Counted from the first letter of the stretch, positions 50,627 through 60,688 are shown. The stretch is 64,000 nt of DNA from Planomicrobium sp. Y74 (GCF_003668635.1 NZ_RCWH01000004.1:186001-250000), one strand, 5' to 3'. The notes: a model not told the origin generated them from the sequence alone. Translations and numbers: made by a program.

Positions 50627-51770
50627 CGTCTTCACTCCCTTCCCAGTTTTCGATTGTTTCCTTGGTTAAAAGAGTGATTGCACCATCATTTTTCTGCAGC
50701 TTGAAGTTGGCCGGAATATCGAGGTCAGGCGTTATAATAGCCCGCCTGACTTGTGCACCTTTCCCGACCACTGAACCTGCCATTATCACGCACTCATCAA
50801 TTTCAGCGCCTTCTTTAATATGGACATCCTGTGAAATAACCGATTTGCGGACCTTTCCTTCTATGATGCATCCTTCATTTATAAAAGATTCCTCTATTTC
50901 ACAGGTTTCAGTCACTACTTGTGGGGGCAGCTGCGGATTGGAAGAAAATATTCGCCAAGCTGAATCATGGAGGACCAGCCCGGAGTCGAGATCCAGTAAA
51001 TCCATATTCGCTTCCCATAAACTATCCACCGTGCCCACGTCTTTCCAATAGCCTTTATAAGGATAAGCAGCCATCTTTTCGTTGCCTTCAAGCATTGCCG
51101 GAATGATGTCTTTTCCGAAATCATGGCTGGAATCTTCGTTTTCGGCATCTCTTGCCAAATACTCCTTGAGTTTTTGATAGTTAAAAATGTAAACGCCCAT
51201 TGATGCCAAATTGCTTTTTGGGTCTTTCGGTTTTTCAACAAATCGCGTTACCTGCATTTGATCATCCGTCTCCATCAGCCCAAAGCGGCTGGCTTCTTCC
51301 CACGGAACTTCAATGACCGAGATGGTAGCAGCAGCTTGTTGTTTTATATGAAAATCGAGCATCAGCATATAATTCATCTTATAGATATGGTCCCCTGACA
51401 GAATCAGCACGTACTCGGGCTGATGCGCCTCCAAAAATTTCATGTTCTGGAAAATTGCATTTGCCGTACCGTCATACCATTTGATGCCGTCAGCTTCTGC
51501 ATAAGGCGGAAGCATTGTGACGCCGCCATCGCGGCGGTCAAGGTCCCAAGGGGTTCCGAGACCAATATATTGATGCAAAAGATGCGGTTGATATTGTGTT
51601 AAGACACCGACTGTATGAATCTCGGAATTGGTGCAATTGGATAAAGGAAAATCTATGATGCGGTATTTTCCGCCAAATGGAATTGCGGGTTTCGCAACCG
51701 TGTAAGTAAGTTCTTTCAGCCGGGTTCCTTGCCCGCCGGCCAACAGCATTGCAACCATCTGCTTTTTCAA
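50604..51770 (-). CDS. glgC: Glucose-1-phosphate adenylyltransferase
   Basis: GlgC makes ADP-glucose from ATP and glucose-1-phosphate, the committed step of glycogen synthesis. The 388-residue protein has [60 protein letters not shown] and FVEKPKDP, followed by a beta-helix C-terminus. The start TTG 51770 gives [13 protein letters not shown] as in Bacillus and overlaps the glgB stop (TTGA). GGGAG lies 9 nt upstream. It pairs with GlgD. Confidence 0.96.
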   Translation of the reverse strand: MKKQMVAMLLAGGQGTRLKELTYTVAKPAIPFGGKYRIIDFPLSNCTNSEIHTVGVLTQYQPHLLHQYIGLGTPWDLDRRDGGVTMLPPYAEADGIKWYDGTANAIFQNMKFLEAHQPEYVLILSGDHIYKMNYMLMLDFHIKQQAAATISVIEVPWEEASRFGLMETDDQMQVTRFVEKPKDPKSNLASMGVYIFNYQKLKEYLARDAENEDSSHDFGKDIIPAMLEGNEKMAAYPYKGYWKDVGTVDSLWEANMDLLDLDSGLVLHDSAWRIFSSNPQLPPQVVTETCEIEESFINEGCIIEGKVRKSVISQDVHIKEGAEIDECVIMAGSVVGKGAQVRRAIITPDLDIPANFKLQKNDGAITLLTKETIENWEGSEDDAFSSSN

Positions 51771-53650
51771 TCCGCTTCGCTCCCTTTCTCTATCGATTTC
51801 CAGATACACATCGTAAACGCAGGCAATTCAATTTTAATCGACCTTTCCTGGCCATCTGCACTGACACCTTCAGCTGGAGCTGTGCGAGTCATACTGCTCT
51901 GGACCCCTCCATATTCGGCAGCGGCACTTGAAAAGACTTGTTCATACTCCCCGCCACCCGGTACTCCTACACGAAACTCCGGGTATGCATGGTTGGAGAA
52001 ATTGCAAAGGACGATGCAATCGCCTTCGGGATTTTTCCCTCTTCGAATAAAAGAAGCAACACTTTGTTCATGATTATCCGCATCAAGCCATGTAAAACCC
52101 TTCGGATGATCGTCCAATTGATACAACGAGACCTCCCCTTTATAAAAAGCCAGCAGATCTTTAGTAAAGTAAGCCATCCGTTGATGCGCATCCGTTTCAA
52201 GAGAGGCCCAGTCCAGTTCCGGCTTAAATTCCCATTCGTCAAAATGGCCGAATTCCTGGCCCATGAATAATAGCTTTTTACCGGGATGGGTTATCCAAAA
52301 GCCCAGCAGCAAACGCAATTGGCTGAATTTCTCTTCTATTGTCCCCGGCAACTTATTCAATAATGATTTTTCGCCATGAACGACTTCGTCATGCGAAAAA
52401 GCTAAAATATACCGTTCATCGTATTGATACATAAGTGAAAAATTCATCTTTTCGTGGTGCTCCGACCGTTCCGATGGCTGCTCTTTCATATAGGCAAGCG
52501 TGTCGTGCATCCAGCCGAAATTCCATTTATAATCAAAACCGACTCCATTGTCTTCCAGGGTATGCGTCACTTTCGGATGCCCCCACGCATCTTCGGCAAT
52601 AAGAATGGAATCCGGAAACGCTCGTTTCAAACCGGAAACCAGATTCCTCAAGAAACCTTTACCTTCTGCATTGAAAGGCCGGGACTCCTCGTTGGGTATG
52701 AACAGCTGAGTGATGACTGCATCCATACGAAAGCCGTCAAACTTGAATTCATCCAGCCAATAATGGGCACTGGATAATAAAAAACTCACCACTTCCCCTT
52801 TTCGGATATCAAAATTCAAGGTGCCCCAATCATGATTCACTCTTCTTTCTTCACGGGATTCTTCGTATAGCGGTTTTCCGTTGAATAAAGAAAGCGCAAA
52901 AGCATCACTGCAGAAGTGTCCGGGAATCCAATCCAAAAATAATCCGATTCCATTTTCTGCACATACGGAAACAAAGTATTTTAAATCGTCTGCGGTTCCG
53001 TAGCGTATTGTAGGGGCAAAATAGCCCGTTGCCTGATACCCCCATGACTCATCGAGAGGATGTTCGGTGATCGGCAGGATTTCGATATGTGTAAAACCCA
53101 GGTTTTTCACATAAGGAACCAGTTCATCAGCCAATTCCCGGTAAGTCAGAAAACCCCCTTGTTCGTTCCGTTTCCAGGTGCCGATATGTAGTTCATAAAT
53201 TGCCATCGGCTTTTCGACATGGTTCTCAGCAAGTGTTTTCTTTTCCCTCATAACCGCCTCTTGCCATTTATGCCGGGAAGGTTCTGCAATTACCGATTTT
53301 GTTTGAGGCCTCATTTCTCCTTGTCTGGCGTAAGGATCGGATTTCTCGAGAAGTTCACCGTTTGGCAAAAGAAGTTCATAGATATATGAATATCCCGTCA
53401 AGTCCCCAGGCACACGCGTTTGCCAAACCGTTTCATCATATGGCAGCCGGTTCATTTCATAGGAATTCCGCTCGTTCGATATCGGATTGAAAACCACAGC
53501 AGTCACTTTTTCCACCTCTGGTACCCATAAAGTAAAAGAAGTGTGACCCTCTTCCGATTTGACTCCAAAATAACGGTAAGCATCTGTCATACGGCCTTCA
53601 TGGAAGTCCTTCAATTTTTCTGCGGTCAATTCTTCATCCTGAATGATCAT
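51767..53650 (-). CDS. glgB: 1,4-alpha-glucan branching enzyme
   Basis: GlgB adds alpha-1,6 branches to glycogen. The 627-residue GH13 enzyme has an N-terminal CBM48-like domain (about 25-110), then [27 protein letters not shown] with nucleophile Asp310, IAEDAWGHP with acid Glu353, and [11 protein letters not shown]-terminal beta domain ends the protein. ATG 53650 follows AGGAGGG. TTG 53656 is too close to that site. It is the first gene of the glgBCDA operon and overlaps glgC by 4 nt. Confidence 0.96.
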   Translation of the reverse strand: MIIQDEELTAEKLKDFHEGRMTDAYRYFGVKSEEGHTSFTLWVPEVEKVTAVVFNPISNERNSYEMNRLPYDETVWQTRVPGDLTGYSYIYELLLPNGELLEKSDPYARQGEMRPQTKSVIAEPSRHKWQEAVMREKKTLAENHVEKPMAIYELHIGTWKRNEQGGFLTYRELADELVPYVKNLGFTHIEILPITEHPLDESWGYQATGYFAPTIRYGTADDLKYFVSVCAENGIGLFLDWIPGHFCSDAFALSLFNGKPLYEESREERRVNHDWGTLNFDIRKGEVVSFLLSSAHYWLDEFKFDGFRMDAVITQLFIPNEESRPFNAEGKGFLRNLVSGLKRAFPDSILIAEDAWGHPKVTHTLEDNGVGFDYKWNFGWMHDTLAYMKEQPSERSEHHEKMNFSLMYQYDERYILAFSHDEVVHGEKSLLNKLPGTIEEKFSQLRLLLGFWITHPGKKLLFMGQEFGHFDEWEFKPELDWASLETDAHQRMAYFTKDLLAFYKGEVSLYQLDDHPKGFTWLDADNHEQSVASFIRRGKNPEGDCIVLCNFSNHAYPEFRVGVPGGGEYEQVFSSAAAEYGGVQSSMTRTAPAEGVSADGQERSIKIELPAFTMCIWKSIEKGSEAD

Positions 53651-53902
53651 GTTCAATCCCTCCTTACATCGCCTTTCCTTAATTATCTATCTTTAGTAGA
53701 TTCTACACGCCGCATGATAATCCTTTGTAAATTAACCAAATTTTTTGTTAATTATATTTCAAATATATATTATTGTTCTTTTTTCATCAGTTGTTCGAAA
53801 TATTTACACATAATTTTAAAGTCCGGGACTTGTTTGAAGGCACTATATCCTCTACGCTTATAAGGATTCATGAAAGAAGAACTTTAGAAAGGACGGGTAC
53901 TA

Positions 53903-54481
53903 TTGCTGAAAACGAAATGGTTTAGTCTTTTACTGGTGCTAGCTCTTTTCCTTGCCGGATGCGGCCAGGAAATAAAAGATCCCGTCAATTGGGAAATAGA
54001 AGATTTTACTTTTACCAATCAAAATAACAAAGACGTCAGCCTGGCAGATCTGCAAGGCGAAGTTTGGCTGGCGAAATTCGTATTCACTAATTGCACGACG
54101 GTCTGCTTGCCGATGATGGCGAATATGACCGAATTGCAGAAGCAATTGAAGCAGGAAGGACTTGATGTGAGAATCGTTTCTTTCAGTGTGGATCCGACGG
54201 TTGATACTCCGGAAGTCTTAAAGTCGTATGCTGAGAATTACGGCGCGGACCTTAGCAATTGGGATTTGCTGACGGGGTATTCCCCTGAAGAAATCGATGC
54301 ATTCGCGATGGAGAACTTTAAAGTCGTTGCCAGAAAACCTGCGAATGAAGACCAGGTCGTTCATGGAACGTCTTTCAATCTGGTTGACCAAGAAGGTGTC
54401 GTCCGAAAATATTATGATGGCATTAATCCCCCGACAGAAGAAATTATAAGCGACATTAAAATTTTGCTGGCGGAGGAATAA
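53903..54481 (+). CDS. ypmQ: SCO1/SenC-family copper chaperone lipoprotein
   Basis: SCO proteins help assemble the CuA site of cytochrome oxidase outside the membrane. The 192-residue protein has a lipoprotein signal (FLAGC, Cys20) and a thioredoxin-like domain with NCTTVCLPM (Cys64, Cys68) and the third copper ligand His154 (VVHGTSF). TTG 53903 is the start, behind AAAGGACGGG. It is paired with a small membrane-anchored protein 3 nt downstream. The oxidase assembly genes at 6-8.6 kb are distant. Confidence 0.92.
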   Translation: MLKTKWFSLLLVLALFLAGCGQEIKDPVNWEIEDFTFTNQNNKDVSLADLQGEVWLAKFVFTNCTTVCLPMMANMTELQKQLKQEGLDVRIVSFSVDPTVDTPEVLKSYAENYGADLSNWDLLTGYSPEEIDAFAMENFKVVARKPANEDQVVHGTSFNLVDQEGVVRKYYDGINPPTEEIISDIKILLAEE

Positions 54482-54484
54482 GCG

Positions 54485-54814
54485 ATGCAAAAGATGAACA
54501 TCTGGATTTTGCTTGGCATTTTGGCTGCAGCTGCATTTTTGATTTTCCTTTTTGTGCCGCGCGAGAATGTTCCCCCGCCTAATACAAGAGTAGTCTTGGA
54601 GCATACCTACCGGACTTTCATCGCCCCTTCATGCTTTCAAGAAGCGGACGCGACGAATTACCTTGAGGAATCGACCTTGCAGCAGGCCCGGGAACTGAAT
54701 TACCCGCCGCATACAGAATGTACGGCTGAAGCTTTCGAAGGAAACGTGGAAAGCAGATTCACAAGCATTCTGAAAGAATTCGGTGTCATAGAAAAAGAAT
54801 CAAAGGATTGGTAA
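54485..54814 (+). CDS. Membrane-anchored small protein paired with SCO
   Basis: The 109-residue protein has one N-terminal helix (about 5-24) and an extracytoplasmic domain of about 85 residues with two cysteines (Cys50 in APSCF, Cys79 in HTECT) and several acidic residues. It starts 3 nt after the SCO stop behind GGAGGAATAAGCG, so the two are co-translated or co-transcribed. I recognise no family. The cysteines and context suggest it works with the copper chaperone, for example as a redox or docking partner. That is inference. Confidence 0.78.
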   Translation: MQKMNIWILLGILAAAAFLIFLFVPRENVPPPNTRVVLEHTYRTFIAPSCFQEADATNYLEESTLQQARELNYPPHTECTAEAFEGNVESRFTSILKEFGVIEKESKDW

Positions 54815-54822
54815 ACAGAGAA

Positions 54823-54856
54823 CAGGCTGCGGACAAATGTCCGCAGCCTGTTTTTT
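54823..54856 (+). terminator. Terminator after the SCO pair
   Basis: CAGGCTGCGGACA (54823-54835) pairs with TGTCCGCAGCCTG (54838-54850), followed by six T residues. Confidence 0.95.
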
Positions 54857-55901
54857 ATATGGTCCGTTCGATGAATTTCACGCAGACCGGTGATACAGTT
54901 TTTATTTCTTGCCTAAGTTCAATAGGCCGTCCGTCTTCCAGCTTCAAAACTGTCAGTGAATCCGATTTCTCATTAGCTGCAATCAGCCATCCTCCACCAG
55001 GAACCACTGAGAAATGGCGCGGTCCTGCACCGCCGCTGCTTGTGAATTCCGGGCTGTGAAGTTTGCCGCCTTCATCGATTTCGAAAGAGACGATGCTGTC
55101 GTGCCCTCTGTTCGAAGCGTAAAGAAATTTACCATCTTGTGATACAGCCACTTCGGCAGCAGTATTTTCTCCTTCAAAAGCTGTCGGCAAAAGTGATACT
55201 CGCTGAATTTGCCTAATTCCCCTTTCCTGCTCAAGCGAAAAAACTGTCATTGTTGAATCGAGTTCTCCAAGCGAATAAAACAACGGCCATTCCGGATGGA
55301 AAGCCAGGTGCCTCGGCCCGCTTCCCGGTTCGGCATCGAACGCATGGTCAAGCTCCAGTTTTCCGTTTTGCATATCAAGCCGATAAAAATAAATTGTATC
55401 CGTTCCAAGATCCGATACGGCAAACAATTCTTTTCCTGGAACCTGGATAACGGAATGTGGGTGGGCAGCATCCTGCCTTTCTTCGTTCGGTCCTGTTCCT
55501 TCATGCTGTACAGAATCGGCCATTTCACCGATTGCCCCGTCTTCTTTCAGTCCGAATACATTCACGTTACCGCCGGAGTAATTGACGGACAATAACCATT
55601 TGCCGCTTTGATCAATTGTGACATAAGCCGGATGATCGCCGTTGCCGCTGCTGCGGCTGTACTCTTTTATCATTTCGCTATCCAAATTGAAATTGTAGGA
55701 TACCAGTTCACCATTGAAGTCTTCGCTGCCGGACACCGCCATTTCCAGCGACGGATGGACTGTGAGGAACGATGGACGTTCAATTCCGCTGACACCTGCT
55801 ATCTCCTTCAACTCTCCCGCATCCGTATCGAACTGCCACAGCTTGATGCCTTTTTCATCCCGAGTCGCATAAGATCCTGTAAGCACATGAAGAATTGCCA
55901 A
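54855..55901 (-). CDS. ykgB: 6-phosphogluconolactonase (lactonase-type propeller)
   Basis: The 348-residue protein is a seven-bladed propeller of the YkgB/Pgl family that hydrolyses 6-phosphogluconolactone in the pentose phosphate pathway. Motifs: LTGSYATRDEKGIKLWQF at the start, GNGDHPAYVTIDQSGKW, AHPHSVIQVPGKELFAVSD, GSGPRHLAFHPEWPLFY, LYASNRGHDSIVSF and GAGPRHFSVVPGGGWL. TTG 55901 follows AAGGAGGAG. ATG 55922 lies before that site. Single-gene unit. Confidence 0.9.
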   Translation of the reverse strand: MAILHVLTGSYATRDEKGIKLWQFDTDAGELKEIAGVSGIERPSFLTVHPSLEMAVSGSEDFNGELVSYNFNLDSEMIKEYSRSSGNGDHPAYVTIDQSGKWLLSVNYSGGNVNVFGLKEDGAIGEMADSVQHEGTGPNEERQDAAHPHSVIQVPGKELFAVSDLGTDTIYFYRLDMQNGKLELDHAFDAEPGSGPRHLAFHPEWPLFYSLGELDSTMTVFSLEQERGIRQIQRVSLLPTAFEGENTAAEVAVSQDGKFLYASNRGHDSIVSFEIDEGGKLHSPEFTSSGGAGPRHFSVVPGGGWLIAANEKSDSLTVLKLEDGRPIELRQEIKTVSPVCVKFIERTI

Positions 55902-56037
55902 ACAAAACTCCTCCTTCTGCATCGCCGATTTCCACTCACCTTCGGCTAAAGTTATATATAGCCTATCAAACCGAATTGGTTCAGGCTACTATGTAAGTCA
56001 CATTTAAGAATAATCTTATCTACCGTTTCAATGATAA

Positions 56038-56207
56038 GAGAAATTTCCAGAGATATGGAGCAAAGCAGCGAAGACTCCCAGGGGAGGAGAGTGAACGCGG
56101 GTGAACAACCGTGCTCCTGCATCGCTCCGCTGCTTCATCGCAAAGACTTAGCCTCGCAGGGCGTCGGCTAATGTCTTCGAAGTTGTTTTGCGGAATATCG
56201 GCTACTA
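56038..56207. repeat. Hairpin repeat, family 2 (copy 2)
   Basis: Shares both ends with 5142-5296: GATATGGAGCAAAGCAGCGAAGAC on the left (56052-56075) and TGTTTTGCGGAATATCGGCTA on the right (56184-56204). Arms 56060-56069 and 56182-56191 pair with two G-U wobbles. The interior carries the GCTTCATCGCAAAG module seen in family 1. The rest of 55902-56240 holds no gene. Confidence 0.6.
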
Positions 56208-56240
56208 AAAAACCCACCCTCTGACAGGTGGATGAACGAG

Positions 56241-57650
56241 CTACAAAAGAATGCTTATCTGGATAAACAGTTGAACCATTATATAGAAGGCGATGGCATA
56301 TTTTAGATTGAAACGGATGCCGTTGCGAATTCCACTCAAGCCATTCAAGCTGCTTAATATAATGACCGGCATGACAAAGGGCGACAGGATAATGGAAATA
56401 ACGCTGCCTGAAGTTACCGCAAGCACGATCAATTCCGGTGGATACGGTAATACTGCCCCTTCCAGAATCCCCGTCACCAGTACAATGACCGGCAATGGAC
56501 CCAATCCGATAAACCCGAGAATGATCAGGATGAACGGAAGGAGCAGCAGGATATTCAGAAACGGAACGAGTTCTGTGATGTAATCCATGCCATCGACAAC
56601 GTATGCGCCTGTGCCTGATTTATTCAGCGCGTAAATCATCAATCCAGCAGACAACAGGATACTGAACTGCTGCGCCTGCCTGGAAATCCCATTCGCGAAA
56701 TATTTTTTGCCATCCGCCATGTAATTCCCCATTCGCTTTTTAAGCAGGAAATAAAGCAATGTCCAAAACAGGATGACCAGCGGAATCACTACAAGAAAAT
56801 CGATATTCCAGACTTCGTGAATGAAAAAAATTGTACCGAACAAGGATACAAACAGGAAAACGAATTCCGCTACATCCCAGTTCCATTTGCCTGTGTTCCG
56901 CGAGTTTTTGATTGCTTTGCCAATTTCAGTGCGGAGAACCGCAGAAAAGTCTTCCCCATCTCTTTTTTCCTGCCGATAGGCAAAAAACGCGCCCAGCAGA
57001 CTTCCGCCAGCAGCTGCAGCAAAGCCCAGTACAACTGACTTCCACAAAGTGGCGCCTAAAGCCTCTACAGCAAAAATAAAGCTCGGGATGCTGATGACCC
57101 ATAGGGTGGACAAGGCAAAGCCACGCAAAATAGCAGTGCCTTTAAATTGCTCCCACGCCTCACTTTTTTGCTCTTTCAAGAACGAATCAATGAAACTGTA
57201 CATCATTGGAACCGCTCCAAACAGGAGAAAATGGGAAATGATTTGCGTCATTCCCGTTAACCCTAAGTAGAATTTCCGGCTTTCATTAAGAAATTTATGG
57301 CCATAACTCATTATTTCATCAATATAAGGTTCTTCATTCAACACCCAACTAATCATCGGCACAATAAGCAATAGCGAAATCAGGCTGCGCATCTGCAGGA
57401 AGCCTTCAGCCAGGCCTTCTATCAAAGAGCCTTTCGTAAACAGAATAACGCCCACCGCAATGGTGGACAGGAAAATCGGTAATTGCATTTTATTGAGCGG
57501 CAACAGAATCAGTCCGAAAATCAAAGTCATTAATCCCAGGACAGACAATATATTGAACAAAGTTTCATCGAAATAGAAATAAGTGATGAAATGAAGGAAT
57601 GCATAAATCGATACCGAAAAGGTAAAACCTTTTGCTGCAATACCTTTCAT
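56241..57650 (-). CDS. Polytopic membrane protein, probable transporter
   Basis: The 469-residue protein has about 12 hydrophobic helices, including LGLMTLIFGLILLPL, LISLLLIVPMISWVL and LLLLPFILIILGFIGLGPLP. A helix-breaking GLGPLPVIVLVTGILEGAVL near 385 is followed by SVISIILSPFVMPVIILSS, which looks like a re-entrant or substrate region of an ion-transporter-type permease. I cannot name the family or the substrate. The start follows AAAGGAGGAGGAACT. It stands alone. Confidence 0.8.
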   Translation of the reverse strand: MKGIAAKGFTFSVSIYAFLHFITYFYFDETLFNILSVLGLMTLIFGLILLPLNKMQLPIFLSTIAVGVILFTKGSLIEGLAEGFLQMRSLISLLLIVPMISWVLNEEPYIDEIMSYGHKFLNESRKFYLGLTGMTQIISHFLLFGAVPMMYSFIDSFLKEQKSEAWEQFKGTAILRGFALSTLWVISIPSFIFAVEALGATLWKSVVLGFAAAAGGSLLGAFFAYRQEKRDGEDFSAVLRTEIGKAIKNSRNTGKWNWDVAEFVFLFVSLFGTIFFIHEVWNIDFLVVIPLVILFWTLLYFLLKKRMGNYMADGKKYFANGISRQAQQFSILLSAGLMIYALNKSGTGAYVVDGMDYITELVPFLNILLLLPFILIILGFIGLGPLPVIVLVTGILEGAVLPYPPELIVLAVTSGSVISIILSPFVMPVIILSSLNGLSGIRNGIRFNLKYAIAFYIMVQLFIQISILL

Positions 57651-57961
57651 AGTTCCTCCTCCTTTCCGGTTTAATCCAAAGTTCCCTCTATTCTACACCT
57701 GTAAAGCATGATAAAAAGTTTACAGGTCTAAAAAAAGACATAAAATTAAATTTTTTTAATAGGAATAGTTTTAATTCTATAATATTTAATGATATGCTGA
57801 CTTCAAACAATCAATTATAATATATCTGGGATACGGGCGCACAGCGTTCCTCTGGATTTCCTTCATGAATTCCCGATGAAAAAAAGCTGTATTCAATTCT
57901 TAACCGAAGGGCTAGTTTTTCAAGATAAATTAAGTCGTTTGATAGTATAGGAGGAAATAAC
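57651..57961 (+). other. Intergenic region upstream of proline dehydrogenase
   Basis: About 310 nt without a recognised gene. A TATAAT at 57816-57821 is a possible -10 for the gene at 57962, but no convincing -35 is seen 17 nt upstream. No operator is recognised. Confidence 0.3.
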
Positions 57962-58870
57962 GTGGGTGTAACTAGAGACTTTTTTATTGCTTTGTCCAAA
58001 AACCAATTATTGAACAGCGGTGCAAAAAAATGGGGCTTAAAACTAGGAGCCGGCAAAATGGTAGCCGGAACCGATATTGATAGTGTAATGAAATCGGTTA
58101 AAGAATTGAATAGCATGGGCATCAGTGCCACAATCGACAATCTCGGCGAATTCGTATACAGCAGAGAAGAAGCGACTGTTGCCAAAGAAAATATCCTGCA
58201 CACGATCGAAGCTATTCAGCAGCATGGCGTCAACGCCCATATGTCGATAAAACTGACACAGATAGGCCTTGATGTCGATTACGGTTTCTGTCTGGACAAT
58301 ATCCGGGAGATTGCAGAAGCGGCTGCAAATTACGACATATTCATCAATTTGGATATGGAAGATTACGCCCACTTGCAGCAGACGCTTGATATCCTGTTTG
58401 CGCTCCGGGATAAATATCCGAATGTCGGAACCGTTATACAAGCTTATCTGTATCGCTCAGAAAAAGACCTTGACCATCTGAAGGACGTACGCTTGCGTCT
58501 GGTAAAAGGTGCGTACAAAGAAATTCCTGACGTTTCCCTGCAAAGCAAGCAGGATATCGATGAAAACTTCCTGAAATTGATCAAGCTTCGCCTTTTAGGG
58601 AAAGCGTTTACTTCCATCGCCACCCATGATCATAATATCATCAATGAAGTGAAGAAATTCGTGGAAGAAAACAATATCCCTCACGACCGTTTCGAATTCC
58701 AGATGCTTTACGGTTTCCGTACGGAAATGCAGAAGGAATTGGCTGCTGAAGGTTTCGCTTTCACGACTTATGTACCTTTTGGCCAGGACTGGTATGCCTA
58801 CTTCATGAGACGTTTAGCGGAACGTCCACAGAACATCAACCTTGCTCTGCGCGGCATCGTATCGAAATAA
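57962..58870 (+). CDS. putB: Proline dehydrogenase
   Basis: This FAD enzyme oxidises proline to pyrroline-5-carboxylate at the membrane. The 302-residue monofunctional form starts MGVTRDFFIALSKNQLLNSG. The barrel motifs follow: NLGEFVYSREEA, NAHMSIKLTQIGLD, NLDMEDYAH, LVKGAYKE, ATHDHNII, EFQMLYGFR and YVPFGQDWYAYFMRRLAERP with the proline-binding arginines. The GTG start follows ATAGGAGGAAATAAC. The partner P5C dehydrogenase is not in the window. Confidence 0.95.
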   Translation: MGVTRDFFIALSKNQLLNSGAKKWGLKLGAGKMVAGTDIDSVMKSVKELNSMGISATIDNLGEFVYSREEATVAKENILHTIEAIQQHGVNAHMSIKLTQIGLDVDYGFCLDNIREIAEAAANYDIFINLDMEDYAHLQQTLDILFALRDKYPNVGTVIQAYLYRSEKDLDHLKDVRLRLVKGAYKEIPDVSLQSKQDIDENFLKLIKLRLLGKAFTSIATHDHNIINEVKKFVEENNIPHDRFEFQMLYGFRTEMQKELAAEGFAFTTYVPFGQDWYAYFMRRLAERPQNINLALRGIVSK

Positions 58871-58883
58871 ATAGAAAAACTCA

Positions 58884-58922
58884 TAAAAAGGAGACACGGA
58901 CAAAATCCGCGTCTCCTTTTAT
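58884..58922. terminator. Terminator between putB and the dioxygenase gene
   Basis: GGAGACACGGA and TCCGCGTCTCC form the stem. The A/C mismatch becomes a G-U pair on the minus strand, so it suits both genes but best the minus one. Confidence 0.8.
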
Positions 58923-59866
58923 TTATCCTCGTCCAAGGTTCTAACCCGCAGTGGGGGCAGTTCCTGTGACAGCCGATTGCGGTATTGTTCGTATTGCGGC
59001 GGCAGCTTAAGTTCCTGCCCCAATGATTCGACCGGTTCATCGACTGCGAATCCAGGTGGATCGGTGGCAATTTCAAAGAGGATGTCTCCGTACTCACGGA
59101 AGTAAATGGAATTGAAATAATTCCTATCCTGCACTGGAGTTACACCGAGCCTCCAGTTTTCAATTTTTTCCTTCCAATCGAGCTGGTCAGCATCGTCTTC
59201 AGCCCGCCAGGCAATGTGGTGAACTGTGCCAATTCCCATTTGCCCGGTGCCTTGCCGCTCCGTCATGACATCTATGATATTGCCAATTTCCGCCGTCGAC
59301 TTAAAGCGGATAATATTGCCCTCTTCGCCAACTTTATCGAGTCCCATAACCGACTCCAGCAATTCCCATGTTTTTTCGGCATTGGCTGAAAAAAGAAGAG
59401 CTCCAGCAATTCCCTTGATGGCTGTTTCTTTGGTAATTTCACCGAAATCCCAAGAACTGTTTTCTCCTTCGGACCGTTCCACCAATTCCAGAAGCAGTCC
59501 ATGCGGGTCTTCAAATCCTATATATTTCTCGTTGAATTTTTCATTTTCGATAAAAGGGATCCCGAATTTAGTTAGGCGCTTCTTCCAAAACTCCAGACTG
59601 TTCGGCGGCACAGCAAACGCTGTCACCCCGACCTGTCCGTCTCCGACCCTTCCGCGGTAAGCATTGCCCCAAGGGAAAAAGGTCATAATTGTTCCCGGTG
59701 CCCCTTCACTATTGCCGAAATAGAGATGATAAGTTCCCGGATCATCAAAATTGATTGTTTTTTTCGTCAGGCGCAATCCTAAAACACCTGCATAGAAATC
59801 CACGTTTTGCTGCGCATCGCCAACAATGGCGGTGATGTGGTGAATTCCTGAAATTTTATTCGCCAT
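58919..59866 (-). CDS. mhqO: Ring-cleaving dioxygenase, MhqO/MhqA-like
   Basis: The 315-residue vicinal-oxygen-chelate protein has two glyoxalase-like modules. Metal-site residues appear in GIHHITAIVG at the start, VHHIAWRAEDD near 217 and ILFEIATDPPG near 260. Bacillus MhqO and MhqA act in detoxifying hydroquinones and quinones under MhqR. The start follows AAAGGAGCGGATAGTTA. No MhqR or azoreductase gene is adjacent, so control is unknown. MhqA is an equal alternative name. Confidence 0.9.
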   Translation of the reverse strand: MANKISGIHHITAIVGDAQQNVDFYAGVLGLRLTKKTINFDDPGTYHLYFGNSEGAPGTIMTFFPWGNAYRGRVGDGQVGVTAFAVPPNSLEFWKKRLTKFGIPFIENEKFNEKYIGFEDPHGLLLELVERSEGENSSWDFGEITKETAIKGIAGALLFSANAEKTWELLESVMGLDKVGEEGNIIRFKSTAEIGNIIDVMTERQGTGQMGIGTVHHIAWRAEDDADQLDWKEKIENWRLGVTPVQDRNYFNSIYFREYGDILFEIATDPPGFAVDEPVESLGQELKLPPQYEQYRNRLSQELPPLRVRTLDEDK

Positions 59867-59962
59867 TAACTATCCGCTCCTTTTCTTAACGCTTTCCGTC
59901 TATCATCGTAGCAAACAGCTATCTCGAATCACAGGCAATCGACATTGCAGTATAAACTTTTA

Positions 59963-60688
59963 TTACTCCGGTTTGCTTTCTTCATGCTTATCTTTCTTAG
60001 CTTGTTCATGTTCTCCCGCTTCCTCTAACTCTTCTATATCTTCCTGTTTATCTTTTTCAATTTCTGCTTTGCGCTGTTTTTCTTCATTCTTAGTGTCTGC
60101 ATTTTCTTCAGCGACATCTTTTTGGTGTTCTTTCACTTCTTCAATTTTCTCCATTTCTTCCTGGTACTGCTCTTCCACTTCGGAGGTTCCAGGGATGAAA
60201 GGCTCTTCATTATAATCGGTCCGTTTGCCGTAGCGCAGCATTTCATAAATGATCAGCCCGTTATTCGGCATACCGTTGGCTGTTTTCATGGGAACGACAT
60301 CAAAAAGGACATAATAGAAGGCATAGAAGATAAATCGATTCCAGAACGTCGTATATTCTTCAAGCATATCATTCGCCAGCATGGCGTTGATGACCAATGC
60401 TACTATGACATTCATCAAAATGGGACCAGCATATAACATGATATAGGCGAATTTCCCTTCCCTTTTCAGAGAATCATAGGAAAACCAACTATAAAGGTGA
60501 TAATATTTTCGGATATCAAACATCCCGATTTTGATGATTCTTGGTCCTGACCCAACCGTTAGACGGGGATTTTTTACACCGAGCAACATGCTCACGATAA
60601 CGTATCCCATTTCACGAAGGAACACGACAACCGGGAGAATGATGAATGCAGAAATTACTAATGCCACTAAATCTGCTAACCCGAACAT
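59963..60688 (-). CDS. Site-2-protease-like membrane protein lacking the zinc ligands
   Basis: The 241-residue protein resembles small M50 peptidases: an N-terminal helix pair, NPRLTVGSGPRIIKIGMFDI, YLYSWFSYDS-like region, YAGPILMNVIVALVINAML, and DVVPMKTANGMPNNGLIIY. The HExxH position reads FLREMGYV, so both His are lost (Arg and Tyr). The later Asp-Gly is Asn-Gly (PNNG). It therefore should not be proteolytic and may bind clients or lipids. A charged coiled-coil tail follows (about 175-241, Glu/Lys rich). ATG 60688 follows AGGGGGCTATAT. Confidence 0.75.
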   Translation of the reverse strand: MFGLADLVALVISAFIILPVVVFLREMGYVIVSMLLGVKNPRLTVGSGPRIIKIGMFDIRKYYHLYSWFSYDSLKREGKFAYIMLYAGPILMNVIVALVINAMLANDMLEEYTTFWNRFIFYAFYYVLFDVVPMKTANGMPNNGLIIYEMLRYGKRTDYNEEPFIPGTSEVEEQYQEEMEKIEEVKEHQKDVAEENADTKNEEKQRKAEIEKDKQEDIEELEEAGEHEQAKKDKHEESKPE

